Shown piece by piece: positions 1 to 8,329 of a stretch of 64,000 nucleotides of DNA; position 1 is the first letter of the stretch, and every line of letters starts with the position of its first letter. The notes under the pieces were generated by a model. It worked only from the letters and a program-made list of their open reading frames with translations. It was not told the DNA's origin and searched no databases. A program made the translations under genes and the position numbers. This stretch comes from Blastococcus_B deserti (GTDB lineage Bacteria; Actinomycetota; Actinomycetes; Mycobacteriales; Geodermatophilaceae), in NCBI RefSeq assembly GCF_042682525.1, contig NZ_JBHUHP010000014.1, positions 141,950 through 205,949 on the forward strand, read 5' to 3'.

Positions 1-2
1 CC

Positions 3-374
3 GTCCTCGCGCTGGTGACCGGATCGCTCGGCACGGTGGTTTTCCCGCTGCTCCTGGGCGCGGACTACCGCGAGGGAGCATCGCTGGTCGCGGTGCTGTC
101 CCTCGCGGCGATCCCGTACGCCCTCCACCAGTACGATTCGGCAGCCTGCCAGGGGCTGCGCGAGCTCAGCGCCGGAACCCTCGGTGCCCTCACCGGGTCG
201 GTGCTGGTCGTCGTGGTCCTCGTGCCGGTCATCGCGGCCTTCGGCGCGACCGGCGCGGCTTTCGGGATGATCGCCGTCTACTCGGCGATGGCGGTCGTCT
301 CCCGTCGGCGGCTGCGCGGGCTGCAGCACCGTGCGGTCGGCGCCCGGCGGGAAGCGGTGGCGACCCGTGCATGA
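3..374 (+). CDS. Polysaccharide flippase-type membrane protein, C-terminal part (5' end outside window)
   Basis: Only the last ~123 codons are present; the frame is open to the left edge. The visible part has three hydrophobic stretches, one starting FPLLLG, one around GSVLVVVVLVPVI and one at GAAFGMIAVYSAMAVV, followed by a short Arg-rich cytoplasmic tail. This pattern is typical of the last helices of Wzx/MATE-like lipid-linked oligosaccharide flippases. The next gene, a glycosyltransferase, starts within its stop region (GTG at 367, TGA at 372-374), so the two are translationally coupled and belong to one polysaccharide operon. The family assignment rests on hydropathy and context only; another multi-pass exporter is possible. 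Confidence 0.6.
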   Translation, partial: VLALVTGSLGTVVFPLLLGADYREGASLVAVLSLAAIPYALHQYDSAACQGLRELSAGTLGALTGSVLVVVVLVPVIAAFGATGAAFGMIAVYSAMAVVSRRRLRGLQHRAVGARREAVATRA

Positions 375-1485
375 CCCGACGCCAACGCTGATCACCGTGT
401 CGGCGTACGGCTATGCCGGTCCCAGCAGCCGCGTCCGGGTGTACGACTGGCTGCGCCACCTGGGCGTGCCCTCGACCAACCACGACTACCTCGGCGCGGC
501 CGACGCGTCGTTCCGGCGCATCGTCTCGCGCCCCGGTGCGACCCTGCGAGCGGAGTTCGGCCTCCGCCGTCTGGGCGGGCGGCTGCCCGCGGCCACGCTG
601 CTGCTGTCCCGGACGGCGACGCCGCTGACCACCGGAGCGCTGGAGGTCGGGCTGCTGCGGGCGGCCCGCCGGGGTGTCTACGACTTCGACGACGCCCTGT
701 ACGCCGACCGGCGGGGCGGCGTGCACCGGATCTTCGGCAAGCCCCGCGCCTGGTCCCGCGCCGTCGCGGCGGCTGACGTCGTGGTGGCCGGCAATGCGAC
801 GCTGGCCGAGGCCGCGCGCGAGCACAACGACGCGGTCGTCGTCGTGCCCAGTTGCGTCGAACCCGGCGACTACGTTGCCAAGGACCGCTACGACATCGAC
901 GGCCGGCCGAACCTGGTGTGGGTCGGCTCGCCCGCGACCGAGCAGTACCTCGCGCACCTGGCGCCGGCCCTGGCCCGCCTGCACGAGACGCACGGCGCGG
1001 TGGTGACCGTCGTGAGCCGCGGGAACCGGCCGTTCCCCGGCATGGACCACGTCGTCCGCCGAGTCGACTGGTCCCCGGCCGCGGTGCGGGCGCAGCTGTC
1101 GCGCGCCGACGTCGCGCTCGCGCCTCTGGTCGACGACGAGTTCACCCGCGGCAAATGCGCCTACAAGCTGCTGCAGTACGGCGCGGCGGGCGTGCCCGTC
1201 GTCGGGTCGCCCGTCGGCGTGAACCGCACCGTGCTCCAGGACCTCGGCGGCTTCCCCGCGGAGGGGCTCGAGCAGTGGTGCGAGCGGGTGGAGGACGTCC
1301 TCGGCCTGACGCCGGTCGCTCGCGCCGAGCTGGGGCGGCGGGGCCGTGCCGCCGTCGCGGACAAGTACAGCTACGGCGCCTGGGCGCCGGTCTTCTGGCA
1401 GATCCTCTTCCCGGATCTGCCGTGGTCGGCCCCCGCCGGGGGCGGTACCTCACCTGTGCACAAGCACCCGGGGGACGAGCGATAG
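367..1485 (+). CDS. GT4-type (GT-B fold) glycosyltransferase
   Basis: Predicted 372-residue cytoplasmic glycosyltransferase. Visible GT-B features are an N-terminal segment with the donor-fold pattern ITVSAYGYAGPSSRVRVYDW, a DFDDALY stretch often seen in this subgroup, a linker motif NLVWVGSPAT opening the second Rossmann domain, and the C-terminal LAPLVDDEFTRGKCAYKLLQ and GVPVVGSPVG stretches where nucleotide-sugar contacts lie in the family. I chose the GTG at 367, which overlaps the upstream stop, over an upstream GTG at 331 because the 331-366 codons look non-conserved. The stop (1483-1485) abuts the ATG of the next gene. Donor and acceptor cannot be told from sequence. Confidence 0.85.
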   Translation: MHDPTPTLITVSAYGYAGPSSRVRVYDWLRHLGVPSTNHDYLGAADASFRRIVSRPGATLRAEFGLRRLGGRLPAATLLLSRTATPLTTGALEVGLLRAARRGVYDFDDALYADRRGGVHRIFGKPRAWSRAVAAADVVVAGNATLAEAAREHNDAVVVVPSCVEPGDYVAKDRYDIDGRPNLVWVGSPATEQYLAHLAPALARLHETHGAVVTVVSRGNRPFPGMDHVVRRVDWSPAAVRAQLSRADVALAPLVDDEFTRGKCAYKLLQYGAAGVPVVGSPVGVNRTVLQDLGGFPAEGLEQWCERVEDVLGLTPVARAELGRRGRAAVADKYSYGAWAPVFWQILFPDLPWSAPAGGGTSPVHKHPGDER

Positions 1486-2871
1486 ATGTCCGACCTGTAC
1501 GCCCTGATCCTGGGCACCGTCCTCGTCGCGGGGACCGCCACGACCTGGCTGGCCCACCGCCGGCTGGCCCTGGCGGTGGTGGCGCACAACGCCGCGTGGG
1601 CTTGCGGCCTGCTGATCGTGGGCAGCGGTCTCATGAACTACGTGGCGCTGTCGCTGACCGCCTGGACGGTGATCACCGGTTCCATCGTCGCCTTCAACTT
1701 CGGCGCGTGGGTGGTGGTCGCCCGCAAGCGCAGGCACGACCCGGGCGCGGCCGCCGCGGGGGAGGGGGCCGGAGCGTCCATCGCCTTCATCGGCCTGCCC
1801 GCCTACTGGGCGCTCTTCGTGCTGTTCAACATCGGCTTTGCCCTCTACCTCTGGACGATCGCCCAGCTCTTCGGCCTCTCCACGCTGATCTCCGACCCGA
1901 TCTCCATCCGTGGCAACAGCCAGATCCCCTACATGGAGGCCTTCCCGGTCTACGGCAAGGCGTTGTTCTACCTGGCACCGCTGTGTTTCGTGCTCACCCT
2001 GTTCCCCGGCCTGGTGCGGGGTCTGGCTTCGGTGCCGACGCTCCTCCGCTACGGGGTGATGGCTTGGCTGATCGTCGCGCAGGCTGCGACGCTGCAGCGG
2101 AGCAACATCTTCCAGACCCTCGTTTGGGCCCTCGGGATCTACCTGCTCGCTCTGGCCGCCGGCGGCGCGATGGACCTGGGTGTGCGCTTTCGCGTGCGGC
2201 ACGTCCTGGGCGTCCTGCTGGTCGGCCTCGTGGTCTTCCAGGGGATCGCGATGATGCTGGGGAAGACCGGGACGACGAATCCGGCCGTCCGCTACTCGGT
2301 CAGCCCGGAGATGCGCGACAGCAGCCTCACCGGCGTCCTCCACTACGCGGGCGGGGGCATCCCGGCGTTCGGGATGCTGGTCGAGTCACGGAACGACGCC
2401 TGGCCCCACGAGGGCCACAGCGCCACCTACTACGGCGACTACAACCCGCAGACGTGGGGCGCGGCCACGCTCAGCGCTCCGTTCGACGTCATCCCCGGGG
2501 CGCCGCAGTGGGACGAGATCGCCGCGCACATCCGGGTGCCGGCGCCCACCAACGTCTTCACCTGGCTCGAGCCCTGGTACCGCGACTTCCGCATCGTCGG
2601 TGCCTTCGCCGGGTCCCTGCTGGTGGGTCTCGTCTGCGGCTCCTTCACCCGCCGGGCCGTCCTGTCCCCGGGAGGGCTCCTGACGGGGGGCCTCATCATC
2701 GGGCTCACCGGCATGGCCGTCTTCGCCAACCGCATGACGTCCACCATGACGCTGGTCCTGCTGGTCGCGCTGGGGGTGCTGCACCTCTACGCCCGGTGGC
2801 GCGCCGGGAGCGGTCCGGAGGCCGAAACGCGGAGCGTCACCGCCAGCGGCTCACCCAGGCGTGCAGCATGA
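1486..2871 (+). CDS. Multi-pass membrane protein, probable polysaccharide (O-antigen/Wzy-like) polymerase
   Basis: 461 residues with about ten hydrophobic segments and a long non-hydrophobic loop near residues 260-360 containing HYAGGGIPAFGMLVES and PTNVFTWLEPWYRDF. That loop, the size and the GT-flippase neighbourhood fit the oligosaccharide repeat-unit polymerase class, in which the large periplasmic-side loop holds the active residues. No decisive motif is visible, so this is a call from topology and context. It starts directly after the upstream stop and its 3' end overlaps the convergent asparagine-synthase gene by 35 bp. Confidence 0.6.
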   Translation: MSDLYALILGTVLVAGTATTWLAHRRLALAVVAHNAAWACGLLIVGSGLMNYVALSLTAWTVITGSIVAFNFGAWVVVARKRRHDPGAAAAGEGAGASIAFIGLPAYWALFVLFNIGFALYLWTIAQLFGLSTLISDPISIRGNSQIPYMEAFPVYGKALFYLAPLCFVLTLFPGLVRGLASVPTLLRYGVMAWLIVAQAATLQRSNIFQTLVWALGIYLLALAAGGAMDLGVRFRVRHVLGVLLVGLVVFQGIAMMLGKTGTTNPAVRYSVSPEMRDSSLTGVLHYAGGGIPAFGMLVESRNDAWPHEGHSATYYGDYNPQTWGAATLSAPFDVIPGAPQWDEIAAHIRVPAPTNVFTWLEPWYRDFRIVGAFAGSLLVGLVCGSFTRRAVLSPGGLLTGGLIIGLTGMAVFANRMTSTMTLVLLVALGVLHLYARWRAGSGPEAETRSVTASGSPRRAA

Positions 2872-4762
2872 GCACGTTCCACAGGGCGTGACCGTGATCG
2901 GCCCGCCCCTCGAGGTGCTCGGTCCAGAGCGTCTGCACGGCGGGTGCGTCGACCAGCCCGTGGCGGATCAGCGCCTGCGGGGCGAGCAGGTCGGCGGCCC
3001 ACGTCCGTAGCGGCCCCCGCAACCACTCCGCGACGGGCATGGCGAAACCCATCTTGGGCCGCTCGAACAGGGCCGGGTTCAGGTACTCCGACAGCAGCGA
3101 CCGCAGGATCACCTTGCCGCGGGAGCCGTCGACCTTGTACTGCTGCGGGAGCGACCAGGCCAGCCGGTAGACGGCCGGGTCGAGCAGCGGCAGCCGGGTC
3201 TCCAGCGACGTCGCCATCGCCGCGCGGTCGACCTTCACGAGGATGTCGTCGCGCAGGTAGCCCCGCACGTCGGCCAGCATGATCGCGGCGGTCAGGGGGA
3301 CGTCGCGGGTGAGCGGCGGGACCCCGCTCGGAGCGCTCCGCAGCGTCCGGTGCGGAGCGGTCGTGGTCAGCCGGCCGTAGAGGTCGTCGGGGTCGCGGAA
3401 GTCGAGCACGCCGGCAACCTTCTGCACCCGCGCGCCGAGCGATCCGGTGGGGTCGCGGCGCGCGCCGGGGCGGCGCAATCCGTCCCACCAGTCCGGGCGA
3501 GGCCGCTGGAGGGCTCGGGCCGCGAGCGTGCGGGCCGGGCGCGGGATCCGGCTCAGCCGCCGGGTCAGGTGCGGCACGAGGGTGTGCCGGTTGTAGCCGC
3601 CGAACAGCTCGTCGCCGCCGTCACCGGAGAGGGCGACGGTGACCTGGTCCCGGGCGAGCCGGGCGACGAGATGGGTCGCGACCTGCGAGGAGTCGCCGAA
3701 GGGTTCGTCGTACATGGTGGCGAGGGTCGGCACGACGGCGAGCACGTCCGCGGTGCCCAGGGTCCAGCTGGTGTGCTGGGTGCCGAGGGCGAGGGCCACC
3801 TCCGCCGCGTAGCGCGCCTCGTCGAGGCGGGTGTCCTCGAACCCGATCGTGAAGGACTTCACCGACGCATTCGCCTGCGCCTGCAAGGTCGCCGTCACCA
3901 GCGAGGAGTCGACCCCACCGGACAGGAACGCGCCCACCGGCACGTCGCTCACCGTGCAGCGGCCCACGCTGCGGCCGAGCTCCGCGCGCAGGGCCTCCAC
4001 TGCCTCGGGCAGGGTGCCCCGGAAGGGATTGGCGAGGGCCTCGCGGGCCTCGGACTCGGCGTCCCAGTAGACGACCGGTGCGGCGTCCGCGGCGGCGACG
4101 GTCCCGGACAGGGGGAAGCCCAGCACCTGGCCGGGCTGCACCTGGTGCACCCCCGTGTAGATCGTCCGCTGCTGTGAGACGCACCCACGGGCGACGACGT
4201 CGGCGACACCCGCCGGGTCGAGGTCGCGCGGGAAGCCGGGCAGCCCCACCAGGGCCTTCAGCTCGCTGGCGAAGCCAAGCGTGCCGTCCGCGCAGTACCA
4301 GTAGAGCGGCTTCTCGCCGAAGCGGTCCCGCGCCAGCCAGAGCAGGCCAGCGTCGAGGTCGGCGTAGGCGAAGGCGAACATCCCCACCGCGCGGCGCGCC
4401 AGGCCCGCGACCCCCCACTCCTGGCAGCCGGTCAGCAGCACCTCGGTGTCGGAGCTCGTGCGGAAGGAGTGGCCGCGACCCTCGAGCGCCGTGCGCAGCT
4501 CGCGGAAGTTGTAGATCTCGCCGTTGAAGGTGACGACGGCGCGCCGGGAGGGGGCGACCATCGGCTGGGCCGCCGCGTCGGTGAGGTCGATGACGGCCAG
4601 CCGGCGATGGGCGAACGCCACGGGGGCGTCCGGCGCTGCCCACTCGCCGGCCCTGTCCGGCCCGCGGTGCGCGATCGCCGCGGCCGCCCCGCGGATCAGC
4701 TCACGAACGCCAGCCCGGTCACCGGTCGCACCGGCACCGGCCACTCCGACGATGCCGCACAC
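2837..4762 (-). CDS. asnB: Asparagine synthase-type glutamine-dependent amidotransferase
   Basis: 641 residues. The start is the GTG at 4762, because the codon after it is Cys, the N-terminal nucleophile (V-CGIVGVAGAG) needed by class II glutamine amidotransferases after Met removal. Domains: N-terminal glutaminase with FNGEIYNFREL, then the synthase domain with PP-loop SGGVDSSLV and the later GDGGDELFGGYNRH motif. All key motifs are intact. In polysaccharide loci such proteins often amidate uronic-acid residues or transfer amino groups rather than make free asparagine. The adjacent UDP-hexosamine dehydrogenase, which makes an uronic acid, makes that role attractive here, but this is inference. 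The gene is divergent from the epimerase at 4914. Confidence 0.9.
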   Translation of the reverse strand: MCGIVGVAGAGATGDRAGVRELIRGAAAAIAHRGPDRAGEWAAPDAPVAFAHRRLAVIDLTDAAAQPMVAPSRRAVVTFNGEIYNFRELRTALEGRGHSFRTSSDTEVLLTGCQEWGVAGLARRAVGMFAFAYADLDAGLLWLARDRFGEKPLYWYCADGTLGFASELKALVGLPGFPRDLDPAGVADVVARGCVSQQRTIYTGVHQVQPGQVLGFPLSGTVAAADAAPVVYWDAESEAREALANPFRGTLPEAVEALRAELGRSVGRCTVSDVPVGAFLSGGVDSSLVTATLQAQANASVKSFTIGFEDTRLDEARYAAEVALALGTQHTSWTLGTADVLAVVPTLATMYDEPFGDSSQVATHLVARLARDQVTVALSGDGGDELFGGYNRHTLVPHLTRRLSRIPRPARTLAARALQRPRPDWWDGLRRPGARRDPTGSLGARVQKVAGVLDFRDPDDLYGRLTTTAPHRTLRSAPSGVPPLTRDVPLTAAIMLADVRGYLRDDILVKVDRAAMATSLETRLPLLDPAVYRLAWSLPQQYKVDGSRGKVILRSLLSEYLNPALFERPKMGFAMPVAEWLRGPLRTWAADLLAPQALIRHGLVDAPAVQTLWTEHLEGRADHGHALWNVLMLHAWVSRWR

Positions 4763-4913
4763 GACCGCACACAGTAGGTGGAATCGGGGCCCATCAGAAC
4801 CGGTCAGTCCCACTCACCCCATCCTGCGCAGCCGTCACCCTGAGGAACGAGACTGCGGCATACAGTCGCGGTCAGTTTCAGGCTGTGCTCCGGCAGCCGG
4901 TGAGGGGGGTCAC

Positions 4914-5855
4914 ATGACGCGCTTGCTGATCACGGGTGGCGCGGGCTTCATCGGCTCCAACCTGGCGGCGGCCGCGGTCGCCGGCGACGGGGTGCAGTCG
5001 GTGCGCGTCCTGGACGACTTCTCGACCGGCTCCCGCCGCAACCTGCAGGGCCTGGACGTCGAGGTCGTGAAGGGATCCCTGCTCGAGCCCGACACCCTGG
5101 ACCGCGCGCTGCGCGACGTCGACGCGGTCGTGCACCTGGGGGCGATCCCCAGCGTGCCCCGCTCGATCGCCGATCCGGTGGCCTCGCACGCGGCGAACGC
5201 GACCGGCACGCTCATGCTGCTCGAGGGCTGCCGGGTGAACGGGGTGTCCTACGTGGTCGCCGCCTCGTCGAGTTCGGTCTACGGCGCCAACCCGGCCCTG
5301 CCCAAGCACGAGCGCGAGTGGGTGCGCCCCTTGAGCCCGTACGCGGTGAGCAAGCTGGCGACCGAGCAGTACCTCCTGGCCTACCAGTCCTCCTTCGGCC
5401 TGGACACGCTGCCCTTCCGGTTCTTCAACGTGTACGGGCCGGGCCAGGCAGCGGGTCACGCCTACGCGGCCGTCATCCCCGCCTTCGTCGACGCGGTGCT
5501 CTCCGGCCGGCCGCTCACGGTCAACGGCACGGGCGAGCAGTCCCGCGACTTCACCTACGTCGGCACCGTCTGCGACATCCTGCTGGACGCCGTGGCTCGC
5601 CGGGTCGTCTCCCCGGAGCCGGTCAACCTGGCGTTCGGGTGCCGGACGACCCTGCTCGAGCTGATCGGCGAGATCCAGCAGGTCACCGGCCGCCCGGCCG
5701 TGGTGACCCACGGCCCACCACGGGCCGGCGACGTGCCGCACTCGCAGGCCGACAACACCGCGCTGCGCACCCTCTTCCCCGACGTCGTGCCGACCGACCT
5801 GTCGGTGGGCCTCGAGCGGACCGTCTCCTGGTTCCGCACGGGGATGCCGCGATGA
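4914..5855 (+). CDS. NAD-dependent UDP-hexose(amine) 4-epimerase (extended SDR, TviC/WbpP-like)
   Basis: 313 residues. It has the N-terminal NAD site TGGAGFIGSNL, a Ser-rich catalytic stretch SSSSVYG and the catalytic YAVSK pair. The SVPRSIADP segment is characteristic of the TviC/WbpP group of UDP-GlcNAc 4-epimerases rather than plain GalE. The ATG at 4914 is preceded by a GAGGGGGG ribosome-binding site. The ATGA overlap with the next gene (5852-5855) couples it to a UDP-hexosamine 6-dehydrogenase, mirroring the TviB-TviC pair that makes UDP-GalNAcA. The precise substrate is inferred. Confidence 0.85.
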   Translation: MTRLLITGGAGFIGSNLAAAAVAGDGVQSVRVLDDFSTGSRRNLQGLDVEVVKGSLLEPDTLDRALRDVDAVVHLGAIPSVPRSIADPVASHAANATGTLMLLEGCRVNGVSYVVAASSSSVYGANPALPKHEREWVRPLSPYAVSKLATEQYLLAYQSSFGLDTLPFRFFNVYGPGQAAGHAYAAVIPAFVDAVLSGRPLTVNGTGEQSRDFTYVGTVCDILLDAVARRVVSPEPVNLAFGCRTTLLELIGEIQQVTGRPAVVTHGPPRAGDVPHSQADNTALRTLFPDVVPTDLSVGLERTVSWFRTGMPR

Positions 5856-7114
5856 GCACCGTCGCCGTCGTCGGCCTGGGGTACGTGGGCCTGCCGCTCG
5901 TCGTCGAGATGGTCCGCGTCGGGCACGACGTCCTCGGGCTCGACCGCGACGAGGCCGTGGTGGCCGGGCTGGCCGCCGGCCGGTCGCACGTCGACGACGT
6001 AGACGACGCCACGGCCACGGCGATCCTGGAGCGATTCACCCCCACCACCGACGCCGACTGCATCCGGCGCGCCGACGTGGTCGTGGTCTGCGTGCCGACC
6101 CCGCTGTCGGGGGACGGCGCGCCCGACCTCGGCGCGGTGGCCGCCGTCGGCGGTCTGCTGGCCGACCGGCTGCGGCCCGGCACGCTCGTCGTCCTCGAGT
6201 CGACCACCTACCCCGGGACGACGGAGGAGTTCTTCCAGCCGCTCCTCGAGGGCGGCGGGCTGAAGGTCGGGTCCGACCTCAACCTGGCGTTCTCGCCCGA
6301 GCGCGTCGACCCCGGCAACGCGCGCTTCGGCATCCGGAACACGCCGAAGGTCGTCGGTGGGGTGACCGCCGAGTGCACGCGGCGGGCGGTGGAGTTCTAC
6401 GGCGGGTTCATCGACACCGTCGTGCCGGCCAAGGGGACGCGCGAGGCCGAGATGGCCAAGCTGCTGGAGAACACCTATCGGCACATCAACATCGCGCTGG
6501 TGAACGAGATGGCCCGGTTCTCGCACGAGCTCGGCATCGACCTGTGGAACGTCATCGAGTGCGCCGGCACCAAGCCGTTCGGTTTCCAGGCCTTCTACCC
6601 GGGCCCCGGCGTCGGCGGCCACTGCATCCCGATCGATCCCAACTACCTGTCGCACACCGTCCAGGCGCGCCTGCGGTACCCGTTCCGGTTCGTCGAGCTG
6701 GCGCAGGAGATCAACGCCAGCATGCCCGGTTACGTGGCGCGGCGGATCCAGGACCGGCTCAACGACGAAGGCAAGGCCGTCCGCGGGTCGACCGTGCTTC
6801 TGCTCGGCGTCACCTACAAGGCCGACATCGCCGACGAGCGCGAGTCCCCGGCGGTGCCGGTGGCCGCGAAGCTGCTGGCCATGGGTGCCGACGTCCGCTT
6901 CCACGATCCGCACGTCAGCGACTGGAACGCGGCCGCGCACGGCGAGCCGGCCCGGGTCATCAAGGCCGAGCCCGATCTCCTGGAGGCGGCGCAGGCCGCG
7001 GACGCCGTCGTCCTCCTGCAGGCGCACGGCGAGTACCTCGACGGCGTGCTTGACGGCATCCCGGTCTTCGACACCCGCGGCGTGCTCACCGGCGGCGCGG
7101 TCGAGCGACTCTGA
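5852..7114 (+). CDS. UDP-N-acetylhexosamine 6-dehydrogenase (WbpA/TviB-like)
   Basis: 420 residues. An N-terminal Rossmann fold (VVGLGYVGLPL) is followed by the SPERVDPGN stretch typical of the UDP-GlcNAc/ManNAc dehydrogenase branch and the catalytic-Cys motif GPGVGGHCIPIDP. The C-terminal UDP-binding domain contains GVTYKADIADERESPA. The protein performs two sequential NAD-dependent oxidations at C6 of a UDP-sugar to give the uronic acid. It is translationally coupled to the epimerase before it (ATGA) and the acyltransferase after it (TGATG). It differs clearly from the UDP-glucose dehydrogenase at 37934, which carries GFGGGCLPKD. Confidence 0.88.
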   Translation: MSTVAVVGLGYVGLPLVVEMVRVGHDVLGLDRDEAVVAGLAAGRSHVDDVDDATATAILERFTPTTDADCIRRADVVVVCVPTPLSGDGAPDLGAVAAVGGLLADRLRPGTLVVLESTTYPGTTEEFFQPLLEGGGLKVGSDLNLAFSPERVDPGNARFGIRNTPKVVGGVTAECTRRAVEFYGGFIDTVVPAKGTREAEMAKLLENTYRHINIALVNEMARFSHELGIDLWNVIECAGTKPFGFQAFYPGPGVGGHCIPIDPNYLSHTVQARLRYPFRFVELAQEINASMPGYVARRIQDRLNDEGKAVRGSTVLLLGVTYKADIADERESPAVPVAAKLLAMGADVRFHDPHVSDWNAAAHGEPARVIKAEPDLLEAAQAADAVVLLQAHGEYLDGVLDGIPVFDTRGVLTGGAVERL

Positions 7115-8268
7115 TGGCCGTGGGTGCGGCGCCGGCCGCCCCCGCCCACGTGGACGCGACTCCGCGCTCCAGCGGGCACGTCCCCGCCCTCGACGGACTC
7201 CGCGGGGTCGCCGTCCTCCTGGTCATCGGCATGCACATCGGGCTGGCCGCGCTGCCGGGCGGTCAGGTCGGGGTGCTGCTGTTCTTCTCGCTCTCGGGCT
7301 TCCTGATCACCCTGCTGCTCCTCCAGGACGTCGGCACCGGCGCGCAGGGGACGCTGCGGCGCTTCTACGCCCGCCGGGCGCTGCGCCTGCTACCCGCCTG
7401 GGCCGCCATGGTCGCCGCGTGCGCGGGTCTGGCGCTGATCTGGCCGACCATGGAGCGCGCCCCGGAGACCCTCCAGGGCCTGCCCATGGTGCTGGTGCAG
7501 GCGGGCAACTGGGTCCGCGCCTTCCAGGGCAGCGGATCACTGGGCATGCTCGACCACACCTGGTCGCTGGCGGTCGAGGAGCAGTTCTACCTGGTGTGGC
7601 CGGTCGTGCTGCTGCTCGTCCTGCGCCTCACCGGGCGGCTGTGGCCGGTCGCGGCCGTGGCCGTCGCCGGCTGCTGCGCGGCCATGGTCGCCCGGCTGTC
7701 CGTCGACGGCGTGGACGAGGAGGCGCTCAGCCGTGTGTACAACGGGACGGACACGCAGGCCGACCACCTGCTGCTCGGGTGCGCCCTGGCCGTGGTCGTC
7801 ACGGCCGCCGGGCATCGGGGAAGCCTCCCGGTGCTGCGCGCGGCGCTGACCCGGCTGGCGTTGCCGGCCGCGCTCTTCCTCGCGGCGATCGTGGTCACCC
7901 TGCCGTTCGAGGACGCCGAACCGGCCTACCGGCTGGCCCTGGCCGGTATCGCCGTCGCCTCGGCCGTCCTGGTCGGGGCGGCGTACCTCTCCGACGGGGG
8001 CCGGGTCGCGCCACTGCTCGGCGCGCCGTGGCTGCGGTGGACCGGGGCGCGCTCGTACGGGCTCTACCTCTGGCACTACCCGGTCATCCTCCTGGTCTCC
8101 GCGACCGGCCTGGTGCCCTACACGCGGCCCAAGCAGGTTCTCGAGGTCGCGCTGTCCTTCACCGTGGCTGCCCTCTCGTACCGGTGGATCGAGCAGCCCT
8201 TTCTCCGCCGCCGCGAGCGCTTCCGGGCCGCCACCCGGGCTGCCCGCGAGCCGGTCGGGGTCGGGTAG
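7114..8268 (+). CDS. Acyltransferase family 3 (OafA/YrhL-like) integral membrane protein
   Basis: 384 residues with about ten transmembrane helices. Family hallmarks: an N-terminal PALDGLRGVAVLLVIGMH segment carrying the conserved Arg and His, FFSLSGFLIT, RFYARRALRLLPAW, and later WSLAVEEQFYLVWP with the conserved Glu. These proteins O-acetylate polysaccharides or other surface molecules using cytoplasmic acyl-CoA. No C-terminal SGNH domain is present, so this is the short form. The start codon overlaps the upstream stop (TGATG), making it the third gene of the epimerase-dehydrogenase-acyltransferase operon. Confidence 0.9.
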   Translation: MAVGAAPAAPAHVDATPRSSGHVPALDGLRGVAVLLVIGMHIGLAALPGGQVGVLLFFSLSGFLITLLLLQDVGTGAQGTLRRFYARRALRLLPAWAAMVAACAGLALIWPTMERAPETLQGLPMVLVQAGNWVRAFQGSGSLGMLDHTWSLAVEEQFYLVWPVVLLLVLRLTGRLWPVAAVAVAGCCAAMVARLSVDGVDEEALSRVYNGTDTQADHLLLGCALAVVVTAAGHRGSLPVLRAALTRLALPAALFLAAIVVTLPFEDAEPAYRLALAGIAVASAVLVGAAYLSDGGRVAPLLGAPWLRWTGARSYGLYLWHYPVILLVSATGLVPYTRPKQVLEVALSFTVAALSYRWIEQPFLRRRERFRAATRAAREPVGVG

Positions 8269-8329
8269 CCCGCGCCGTCCCCAGGCATCGCACCGTCGTC
8301 GTCGTGGCAGAGCACAGAGTGGAGAAACC

